This document shows positions 49,595 to 60,300 of a stretch of 64,000 nt of DNA, piece by piece (position 1 is the first letter of the stretch; the number at the start of each line of letters is the position of its first letter). The stretch lies in assembly GCA_003260075.1 (NCBI GenBank), contig QLIY01000002.1:310746-374745 (forward strand), written 5' to 3'. Both the position numbers and the translations under genes were made by a program. Below the pieces are notes generated by a model. That model was not told the DNA's origin and made no database searches. It worked only from the letters and a program-made list of their open reading frames with translations. The DNA comes from Phallusia mammillata. Lineage: Eukaryota; Chordata; Ascidiacea; Phlebobranchia; Ascidiidae.

Positions 49595-51966
49595 CTATGT
49601 GTCTTTATTCACTGTTGGCAAGAACCTGTTCTTTTTGATGGAAACCTCATCAGAATCCAAGGTCAAGTTGTTGGTATCATCTGTTAGCAAAAAGTTGTAA
49701 TTGAAACACACTTATTGTACAGTAGTAACCAAATAATTTCATCAGTGTAGAAGAAACAAACTAATTAATGTTAAGCTACAGGCAATGCATCCTGATTCGA
49801 CCTGTTTCAATGAGATCTTATAGGTTGAAGCAGTGTGCACTGCCTGCTTTACTTAATCATTATTCTTGGTGAGCACTGCCTTACCAATATAAAAAACATT
49901 GCTGACTTTGTTTGAAGGCGCATAAAGCAACAATACAAGCAAAGCATAGAGGTTCCACAATCCATAAACACCAATATAGAAGACAGAACTTGTAGGCAAA
50001 GTGATTTCAGGGACAAGCCACCCTTCCAGTTGCTAAACAAAAGAAATATGTTGCTTGAACTGATACTTTAAAAATAAATAGCTTGAAAAAATATGCAATT
50101 ATGCACAAACATTCTCTAGTATGGCAGGGAAAACATGGGCAAGTCTTTTTAATCTTGGCATGCTTTTAAACACAAATAGGGTGATTAACAATATTAGGTC
50201 TTATACTATATTCATATTTATTTTTTAAAAGCATTGCCAAGACTGAAAAGATTTGCCCATGCTGTATATGTATATTTTTTTAAAATTCAAAAAGAAAGAA
50301 AAACACTTAAATATTTAACGTGCACAGTTTTTTGGCATTCGAATATTTACCAGTCCAAAAATGAAGTAGGCTACAGTCATTCCAGAAGTTCCAATAGAAA
50401 GTAACATAAGCATGAGATAGCGGTTAACAAAAGATTTGAAATCAGTTGTGGCTCTGACAGATGAGGTAAACTGCCTGAATCTTTGTAAGTAAAGCCCTCT
50501 GATCACCAAAAAGCAGAGATGCAGAAAAAACAGAACACCCGCAATACATTGACAGACAAATATGGTCAGAGCCCCTTTCGGGCTTTGCCATAAAATGGAA
50601 GCAGGATGTGATAGTTGTGATCCCCTCTCAGCCAGCTTCAAGCCAGTGAATGCAAAACATGTCAATATGATCACTGCCAGTTGCCATTTGTAGACAGATA
50701 ATTTGTTTTTCTTTGCTTTATTCTGAAAAAAACAAACATTACCTTTAATAATTAAAATTGTAGCATGTGAGGTGTATTTTTGATATAAAGGTGTGGTAAA
50801 CCCGATAAACTGATGTAAAAGGTTGGTAAATTGGTGAATCCAAATAAAAGTTACAAAATGCTTTAAAGTACTTTACAATGCACCAACCAACAAAGTATGA
50901 AATTTCTCAATTATAATTTTTAGCAAGTGACACCCTTAAAAAAACATGTTTTAGGCCCCCCTGGGTAAACTGCTGGGTCATCCAGCATTAAAGTTCAAAG
51001 GATCAACTACCATTTAGCGCAGGGGTGTCCAACACGTGGCATGCAGAGCATTTAAAAATGGAACACAAGCTTTTGCAAGCATTCCGATGGTAAACATTAG
51101 GACTTCACGGAATTATTTTTTTGTTTTATATATTCTCATGTAAAGCTTATCGTGCAGTAATAAGCCCTATTGCAAACTATTTGTATTTTTCATCACATAA
51201 ACAGAATAAAAGGTTTCTGGAGTACCATAAACAAATTTACTAGCATTTGACGACATATATTTTTTTAAAATATTTTAGGGTTTTACATAACGGACAATTA
51301 TTCGCATTAGGCCCAAACCGTTTAAGACAAGATTATTAGCACGCGTGTATATTTTAAAACCAAAATTGGCACAGTATTTTTGAGTTGGACACTCCTGATT
51401 TAGCGCCTTTTCCCCTCATTATTTTTCTTTTCAAGTTTTACTTGGATTTAAGTGTTATTACCCTGACAAAAGTGACCTAAAATGGACGGTAAAACAATAT
51501 ATTTGAACATCATTTAGTGCAGGGATCACCAAACTATGGCCCGCGAGGTCATTTCATCCGGCCCGCGACCACATTTTTTGATTTGTCAAATCGCATTGAT
51601 AACTTTGTAACATTTAAAAATTAATCTACTTCTTACGAAAGTATTCCTGTCGCGATATGTAGAATTAATATTACCTTGTTTTATGGGATTATAACGCCCA
51701 GGATTGACCCAAAGCCAGTTTGTTATGTCACAAACATGACTACAAGTGTTAATTGTGTGCAAACAATTGCTTTCTATGGTCACTTGTGATGCAATATACA
51801 AGCGTTGCTTGTAAGATGAGACTAACTATGCAATTTAATAGTCGCATCACCAGATTTTTAATGGGATCATAGAAAGACCATATCTTGGCGCCCCTATCGT
51901 TTTCCCCCCCCCCAGGTGACCTTAGGGTCTTTCGCCACCCTGCCGCTTAAACAGTGCAAAATAAAT

Positions 51967-51998
<32 letters not shown>

Positions 51999-54900
51999 TC
52001 AAAATCGCCTTGCGGGCTAAGTTCGGAAAGATGTCGCTAGGGCATGTAAACTATCCAGGCCGCACGAATTATTATTAAACTTATCCGGCCCGCAGTGAAA
52101 AAAGGTTGGTGACCCCTGATTTAGTGTATAGACCACATGTAAATTTTAAACAGTGTGAAACACTTGTTCTTGACGAAATGACTGAAACAAACCANTGACA
52201 AGGTGACCTTAGGGTCTTTCGCCACCCTGCCGCTTAAACAGCACAAAATAAATTACTACTACTACTACTACTATCAAAATCGCCTTGTGGGCTAAGTTCA
52301 GAAAGATGTCGCTAGGGCATGTAAACTATCCAGGCCGCACGAATTATTATTAAACTTATCCGGCCCGCAGTGAAAAAAGGTTGGTGACCCCTGATTTAGT
52401 GTATAGACCACATGTAAATTTTAAACAGTGTGAAACACTTGTTCTTGACGAAATGACTGAAACAAACCACCATTAGATAAAAATTAAACAATATGTCTCC
52501 CTTTCAGGAAGTAGGGGCCCAAAATAAGCATATCTTAGGTTCTTTGGTGTGGATGTATAAATGCGAGAATTTAAGCAAACAACCAATTATAGATGCAAAT
52601 ATTTTCATGCATGCTTATTTAGGCACTTACCTTGAAATGTTCATTGATATAAATCACCCAAAAAGTACAAAGCAGGGCATAAAACAATCCCTGTCTCAGA
52701 TCAGTAATCATCAACATCCAAGAAGCATCAGTGAAGATTGTTACAAGTTCAAATGGACCGTTAAGAAACAGCATTCCCAAACCAAGAGCGAATATGGCTC
52801 TAACATAGATAAAACATTTTATGCTCAAAAAGCCTAAAACTCCAGTGACAATGAAAAAGGTAATTAGTAAGCTATTTCAATATGATTCACAGTTCGCCAG
52901 GCTGATTAATGGCATTATACCGAATAAACCAGTCACCAAGCATTCCCACATGCCAAGGGGTAGGCTAGAAAAAATCTAGCCTGCGGTGGGATTCGAACCC
53001 ACAGCAGGAGTTTTTCCAGGACTCACACTCTACCAACTGAGCTACACAAGCCCAGTGGTGAACCTGTCAAAATTCAAATGACAAGCACAGATGCGTGCCT
53101 TGTATGCGCAGATGTCAGCTTCGTAGTAAGGGATCGCCAGTTCGACCAGTTTCAGTTATTATAAACATAAATTCATTATGCTTTAGGTCTGATCCCAGTA
53201 ATGAATTTTGTTCAATTCATAAATGTTTTTGTTTTAGACTAAGTTTGCATATTACTTTCTAAATGCATTGCTATGCATGTATAAATTTTTACTATCACTA
53301 ACTTTTCAGTCAGTGTAGCTGGCTGATCAGATGTCGAAAGTTTTCTCCAGTACCATAAACAAGGAAAAATCATCACCACACAAAGTGTTGCTTTAATACA
53401 AACCCAAAGATAAGTAAAGCCACCGGTCTGGGTTACAGCCTAAAAAAATTTTTTTTCGACACATTAGGGAGTTATGCACTTTAAATACAGAATTAGTATT
53501 TATCACTTACGACAAAATCAATTTCGGTCACTTGTCCAATCTTCATGTTAGGTGAAATCTTTGGATGTGCCTTGTTTACTGGAAGTCTAATATTTATCAG
53601 ATAGTGTTTATGTGGCAGGGATCCCAGTTGCGAGATAAACAGAGGGTCACAGTTGTATTCAAATCCTGTATATTCATAAGTTTTTGGGTGCTCAAAAACA
53701 CATTCCAGTGGCCTTTCCTGGGTTGAGTTAACCACACTTTGCCATGATTTTGGTGACTTATAGGAATTGTAATCATTGCTGTATGCTAAACGAATGTCAA
53801 GAGTTGCCATTGCACCAGGTGCTGTAAAAACAGGTAACAAATTTACACACTTTTTTATCCAAGTCTAACACTGGTTTGTTCTATGTGTTTGGTTAGGAAA
53901 GAGTGCTTCTAATTTACTAAAATTTACACACATGTTAGTTAGTATTCCAAAGTTTGACCTAGTGCTTTACCCACAGGCAAACGTCACTGTATCAGTTCAG
54001 CTTTTGCTGTACACCAAACCTTTAAAATTGTGGTTATGGCTTATAGAAGTAATTAATTGCAAATGCTGTTGTGCCAATTCTAAATCAAACTGTTGTATGA
54101 GTTACTATGCTATACTGAAGTCACAAGGAAAATTTTTATGATACAGATAAAATCACTCTGAGTTAAGAAGTGTCTTCTCAAGCCCTTTAAAAGTGCGACC
54201 CCCCGGTTGAGACACATTGGTTTATGCAGTTAATTGGAATGTTTAATAAACTGAAATAATGTGAACATAATTAAGAGGTGCCATTTTACATTTTCTGCAA
54301 AATCGTAACTGTTCTGCTCTAGCAACACAGAAGCTCTCTCTGTCCCGCTTTAAATTAGACTTTAAGTGTGCTGATAATAAGTTATTTTGCTTACCAACTT
54401 CATGTTGTATGTTGTATGGAATTCTGAAAATGGCCAATGTAAGCATATATTGAAACCATCGTGACATCTCAACAATTTTTTTGGGAAGAACAGCAGCAAA
54501 TACAACATTGTTGGGGTCGTGTGTAGGGTTGTCATCAGGGCCTTGATGACTGATTGTCTCTTGATGATTTTCGGGATCCAAAACCTTTAACAATACCCAA
54601 GGATTTAGATGTATAGTCTACAATCATGCAGAAAAGGTTTTCCTTAATGCTGAGATTTATTTCATGATCTGTTTGCAGTTATATGCACTAAATTAAGTTG
54701 ATTGACTCTTATGATGACTTGCATTCAGAACCTTCTATAATAAAAATGATTTCGGCAAGTCATTACTCAATTATTGTGTATGGACTGGGGATCAACATTT
54801 GCTTTAAAGTACTGACAGTTAAAACGGGATGGGTTAGAGTGAGGGTTTGTAATTAAAATCACACCATAATCTGGTCTTGTATATCCTTTTCGGGCTTTAA

Positions 54901-55945
54901 ATATTGTTTTCAAAATTCTGTACTATGCAGTGTTTAATACCATCCTGGTTTAACTACCATATGTTTCACTGGTCAACTTTAGTAAAACATATAAAACATG
55001 GTCAAGTTAAAATTACCATATATTTGCATGTTTCAGGAAGAATCCAATCTTGTGATTTGTTGTCAATGCAGGTTACAGCAGATTGTACGATTGCCATAGT
55101 GGAAATTGGTGCTAAAAAAAGTAAAGAAATTGTTGCATAAGCCTGATTTCCTGTTATAGTTGACATAGCTTTTCGTTGATTACCCTTTAGTCAAGAAGGA
55201 ACTCACTGCTGTTTAAGAGTTTGATTAACAATATTGTCATGTGGATGTGATTACAAAACTGTGTCCTTTTTAATAGGCAAGCGTTTTTTTATAATAGCAA
55301 AGCCGTTCTTTTATTTTTTTATATCTGATTTTATACACCAGGGGTAACATACAGCCCAGGGGCCAGAGCACAATCCATGTCAATTACTGGCCCATTCTGA
55401 CTTCATCAAATAGTCTATTGTTTTATAATTTTCACTGTGAAATCATAGGAAGTTGTTATTAGCACAGCATCAAGGTAAAGTTTACACTAAGCTTCTCTAT
55501 TGACACTTGGTTAACAATTTTGCCTTCACGAACCCTTGAGGGGAAAAACCGCAGGTTGGGAACCACTGTAATAAATAGTTTTTTCATCAACATGTTATTG
55601 TCAGTTGGATGTTGTGGTGTATTGCATTAAACAGTTGCACACCACTGGTAAAAACCATTTGACCAACCAAGCTATTTGTTATTTTTTTAAATTAATTTGT
55701 AAACACACTTTAAAATTAATTTGTAAACCAAGCGGTTTCAATACAGTGAATGTATTACTTAAAAGGTACACAAAATAGTGTATAAAATTGTTGCCGACAC
55801 ATTACTATTTTAAAATAATTGCAAACAGACAACCATTACCTTTAACTTTTGCCAATATAATAAAGCCAATCTCCAGCAAAATGAAGCCGACAAACACAGC
55901 AAGCAATTTTTTTGTGGAAAGGGTTTCAACCAAAGCCCCTGCCAT
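49595..55945 (-). CDS. Wntless (WLS/Evi) paralogue B, 9 exons
   Basis: Exons: 55945-55840, 55111-55017, 54584-54395, 53821-53511, 53439-53303, 52799-52631, 50722-50351, 50032-49885, 49680-49595. They close in frame at 537 residues (human WLS 541). Order: N-terminal [15 protein letters not shown] with TM1; a lumenal domain with [25 protein letters not shown] and [13 protein letters not shown]; then seven more membrane segments including [34 protein letters not shown] and [12 protein letters not shown]. It would ferry palmitoleoylated Wnts to the plasma membrane. The loop before TM7 reads ATTDFKSFVNRYLML, so the YEGL endocytosis motif of human WLS is missing; the short tail ends FLPTVNKDT without KEAQE. 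Exons 3-4 are closest to copy A, exons 5-8 to copy C. Intron 6 carries two hAT elements. Confidence 0.94.
49806..49856 (+). repeat. Copy of the 'cagtgtgcactg' dispersed repeat
   Basis: 'tgagatcttataggttgaag' followed by 'cagtgtgcactgcctgc' matches 14552-14596 and 60497-60540. It lies just downstream of WLS-B exon 8, in its last intron. Confidence 0.6.
51020..51397. mobile_element. hAT-like MITE with perfect 8-bp target duplication
   Basis: Left end CAGGGGTGTCCAACACG and right end GAGTTGGACACTCCTG are inverted. ATTTAGCG at 51012-51019 and 51398-51405 is a perfect 8-bp duplication. The 378-bp body is AT-rich and non-coding. It lies in WLS-B intron 6. Confidence 0.9.
51520..52118. mobile_element. 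hAT-like element with perfect 8-bp target duplication, containing a gap
   Basis: Left end CAGGGATCACCAAACTATGG and right end GGTTGGTGACCCCTG are inverted; ATTTAGTG at 51512-51519 and 52119-52126 is duplicated. The ends contain 'ggcccgc', typical of hAT MITEs. Inside are C10 (51904-51913), a (CTA)n microsatellite at about 51968-51998, and 'gaccttagggtctttcgcc'. True length is unknown because of the gap. It lies in WLS-B intron 6, close to the preceding element. Confidence 0.87.
52195..52470. other. Assembly junction (n) with repeated hAT block
   Basis: A single n at about 52196 is followed by a block that repeats about 51914-52186 ('aggtgaccttagggtctttc' onward), including the right end of the hAT element and its flank. 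The CTA array is shorter in this copy. Confidence 0.78.
52900..53215 (-). repeat. tRNA-derived SINE, full unit, minus strand
   Basis: On the minus strand, A box 'tagctcagttggtagagtgt' and B box 'ggttcgaatcccacc', leader with 'gatcccagtaatgaa'-type motif near 53185 on the plus strand, and a tail 'tctagcctaccccttgg' ending near 52905. It is the same architecture as 27520-27830. It lies in WLS-B intron 5. Confidence 0.75.
55338..55567. mobile_element. Possible degraded hAT-like element
   Basis: 'ccaggggtaacatacagcc' at 55338 and 'ggttgggaaccactg' ending about 55567 look like a mismatched hAT end pair. I find no 8-bp duplication, so the left boundary may belong to another element. It lies in WLS-B intron 1. 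Confidence 0.4.
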
Positions 55946-57314
55946 ATTATTTCATTAAATCCTATTTCAAACTTTAAAAAATTTCAAATATCTGCAAACA
56001 ATGCAGAACTGTGAGCATATTGTTTCATTTCCAACTTTAAATGCAATATAGTTTTCTGCACTATATTATAGTTAAAGCAATGGCACCAAAAAACATTTCC
56101 AGCAAAAAAAATGATAACAGATTGTTTTGTTTCAATGTATGTGAAAGTTGACTTTTTCTTTTTATTCTGATATTAAGACACATGCTATACTTAAATAATA
56201 CAAAAACCTATACACCATTTATGTACAGTTCACATTTTAATACAAAATAGTACAAAGAAGCATGTTCAATTGCAAACTTGGCATACAAAATTGCTATTAT
56301 TTTAGGGTTTATTAGCATTTATCATCTAATAATTGGGACTAAAGAATCCATTTAACACACAGTAATAGCATGTGTACAAAAAATAATAATTTGATACAAA
56401 ACTGTAGAAAAAGCACCTCTTTGCTCAAAATGAAACATAATACTAAATGAACCAACTTGACTTAAATGATATGAAATGGTATAAAGGCATCACAGGCAGT
56501 GAAAACTGATACTACATGCACTCAGACAATATGGCAGACTACTGCAAACATGGTTCATTTTCCACTTGGTCAAGCAGAAAGCAGAACCACCTAACGCTTG
56601 GTTTGTGGAATTTACAGCTCATGCGTAAAAGTTTGACAAAACTAAATAGGGATTCATAAATTGTGTCTTCTGGGTTTATTGTTACATAAATATGCTAAAT
56701 TCATTAAGCATCCTTTTGGGCCAATTTAATACTTTTCATTTGCAAATAGCTATGACAAAAAAATAAAAGATGTTTCAGATTTGGAATTTGTAAAGCAATA
56801 GTCTGGTTTGTTTTAAACTAAAGAAGGGCGGCTTTTATAACATTATTCTTTGATGAATACTGAACACAGTAAAGAAATTTTGTGTACTGAATCATACATC
56901 AAATATTTTGTTACATTATTTTGTGTTATTGTCTCTGCCAGCAGAAACACATGGGTCATGCATGCAGTTTCAAAGAATAAATTTGATTAACTGTGTCAAA
57001 AAATTATATTGTGTAATATTTTTAGATATTTTAAAACAGCCCATAATAACACTGGTATTGATTTTAGTTCAACACATTTTGCTAAGCATGATAAAGTTGT
57101 CAAGATTTAGTCAGGGGACAAAAACATGACAAACATGTACGTAGGTAGAAACAAGTTGAAAATATATGATTTTTTGCAAAATTGAACACATGCAGCATTT
57201 TTTCATGACAGATAGGCTAACAAAGCACAGCACCACCAAATTAGCAAATAAAAGTCATATCTGAAAAACTTCAAAAGGCAGTTGGAAAATGTTGTGTATT
57301 TGTGTGGTTAGAAT
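55946..57314. other. Spacer between WLS copies B and A
   Basis: No exon is seen. It is AT-rich. The block at 56494-56620 is similar to 48317-48440 in the other spacer, and no transposon is recognised. Confidence 0.6.
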
Positions 57315-60300
57315 CTAGTCTTCTCGAGGTTTTTCTTGCGTCATTTGCATGAGTTGGACTTGTTCAGTTGCTACTCCGTTTGAACTTGAGTGATCTCCAT
57401 TGTCTTAAAAGATAAACAGTTTCTAGAATAATACTGAAAAAAATGTTTCGTCCTTGCTCATTTTGACAGTTCATACACAGTAAACCTTGGTTAATCCGGA
57501 CCAGCCAAAACAGTTGTCCGTTTAAGGCAAAATCCGAATTAACTGATGTCCATTAGTTAAAGCCATATCACATTACAAATCATTTGTACCTAAGTTCTGT
57601 CCGAACTAGGTGAAGACAAAACAAGTAAATTGAATAGAAATATGCATTCAATAAGTTAGCCAGTAAATCACCTTAAACCCCCCCCCCCTTGCTCATTTTG
57701 ACAGTTCATACACAGTAAACCTTGGTTAATCCGGAACCAGCCAAAAAAGTTGTCCGTTTAAGGCAAAAATCCGAATTAACTGGTGTCCATTAGTTAAAGC
57801 CATATCACATTACAAATCATTTGTACCCAAGTTCTGTCCGAATTAGGTGAAGACAAAGCAAGTAAATTGAATAGAAATATGCATTCAATAAGTTAACCAA
57901 TAAATCACCTTAAAAATATATTTTTTTGTTCAAAAATCCCATTCAATTGACTTACCTAGGTCAGAAGTTATATAGAGCTTGTGTGAAGGAGCATAAAGTG
58001 ACAATACAAGGAAGACATAAATGTTCCACAGTCCATAAACACCAGTGAAAAATCCAGATGCCATGTTAAACTCGTAATCTTCAGGTAGGTAATGATTCAT
58101 CATTCCTTCCAGTTTCTAAACAAGTCAAAATTAGCAAATTTTTTTCACCTAATTATGTTTTTAGTTGAAAAATGTTTATTGAAATATATTTTTGTACATA
58201 CTGTTACATTGTTGCTTATTTATTTAGCAACTAAAGGTTTTAAATGATAGCGTTTCAGGCATTTTAGTCAACCAATAAAATAAAGGGTATGTTCTGTTGC
58301 GTAAACACTCTCAAAAGGAACCCAGTGTTTAATAATATTCTAAATTGCTATGAAAGATATAATCGTCCGAATAGTCCATTACAGTATGCCAGGCCTTTTA
58401 AAGGCATTTTACAGAATCAGCTGGTCACCAACCATTCCCTGGCATAGTTTGATTTGTATAGGATTGTGCCATGATTGCTGGTTGGCATAAAGTTCCAGGG
58501 TGGATCCCAGTTATGAACTTATGTTAATCTTAACCCATGGAAATAATCTTAACCTACAAGAATTCATGTCATGATCAGTGACACAAAAAAACTACAGTAT
58601 ATCAATACAGTTGTAGTAAGATAGCAGCAATCTTTCACCAATAATGACTTAATAATACTACTTGCTTTTGTGTGTGTGAGAAGTATATGGTTGTGTTAAG
58701 TGTGTAGCTACGGGGAGACATAGCCCATAAAGATTGTTGTCTTATTTCTTAACCAACCTGTTGAAGTATAAAGAAAGCTACAGTGAGGCCTGCTGTACCG
58801 GCCGAAAGCAGCATGAGCATACGGAAGCGATTGACGATAGATTGGAAGTGAGCAGTGCGCTCGGTAGGCAAAACAAACCGTCGTTTAAATCGGATAGAAC
58901 GGAACACTCTGAACACCAGGTAGCAAAGAAGCAGAAAATATAAGACTCCAGCAATGCATCCACAGACCAATAAGGCGAGGGCTAAGTTGGGATGTTGCCA
59001 CATCGTGGCGGTAGGGTTCACAAGTTGTGTTCCTCTTTCACCAAGCTCGAACCCCAAGAAGGCAAGACAAGAAACTGTTATGCATCCAAGTTGCCATTTG
59101 TAAGATGATAGTTTGTTTCTGTGCGCTTGGTCCTAAAAAATATGTATTTGATAATAGTTCATGAGAATGCAATATATCTTCTATATTTTAACTGGCTTAT
59201 AAGATAAGTCTAATAAAATGTATATTGCAATTGTAGCAAGTTTTAACAAGTCTTATGTTAAGAGTGCACAACCTGCAGCCGTACTGCCACTGAGACAAAT
59301 TTATGCAGCTTTGAACATGTGAAATAAAATATATGTACTGGTAAAAAAAATGCTAAAACATTTAGATTGAAAAACTGGTCTCAATGGACTTTACTAGTAT
59401 GGAAACATACATTATACCGGCCCAGTAACCATATGCATGTAATGACCTGTGATGCAGCCGTCATATAGAAAAAGGCTTAGCCCCCCTGCCCTACGGAAAC
59501 AAACAGGGAAACACATTTACAACAACACAATAAATCACTGAAACACAAGAAACAAAAAAATCTAAGTTAAGATTTATTCACTTTCATAATTTGAAGTGAA
59601 AATTGTAAAATCTGTAATATTTACTGTTGTTCGATACTTACCATCAAATGTTCCCCAGTGAAAATCACCCAGAAAATGAAGATCAGGGCATAAAACAATC
59701 CCTGTCTGATGTCAGTAAAGAGAAGCATCCAAGAAGCATCACTGAAGATTGTCACCAATTCCAGTGGAATATTAAGAAATTCCATCCCTAATGCAAGGCC
59801 AAAGATAGCCCTAGAAAAGTAAACAAATATTGTACATCTGCCAATAATTTTTCAGCCTCTGCTTTGCCATATGGGAATGTTTGGAAGACCAGCTTGATCA
59901 GTGATTCTCAAATGCGGCTCTCAGGACGCATGCAGCTCAGTACTTGTTTTGCGGCTCGAGCTAGACTTCAGAAAACCACCAAAGATTGCTATTTTAGTTT
60001 TCAAGGTAAAGATTTTTTTAAGGTTTCGTTTTTTTGCTGCTCATTACACACTTAAAAAACTCTCATTTGGTCCCAACAATAAAAAAGTTTGAGAACCACT
60101 GGGCTTGATTCAGTATGATACCTTCAATGGGCCTGGCATACTATGATTTGATAGTGATACACCAATTGGTGTCAGCGCCAATTATTCTTACAGAAGGGTA
60201 CACACATAGTTATTAATCATTGACATATGTTGCTATTGGCAGGAGAAAATCCTGTAAAAAAACTAAATGGTCGACACCCCAATTAATGTTAAATGTTTCA

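Noticed and set aside
51968-51998. (CTA)n array as a CRISPR-like or regulatory repeat
   Set aside because: Simple trinucleotide microsatellite inside a hAT element; length differs between the two assembled copies. No CRISPR, operon or phage feature is expected or seen in this animal DNA.
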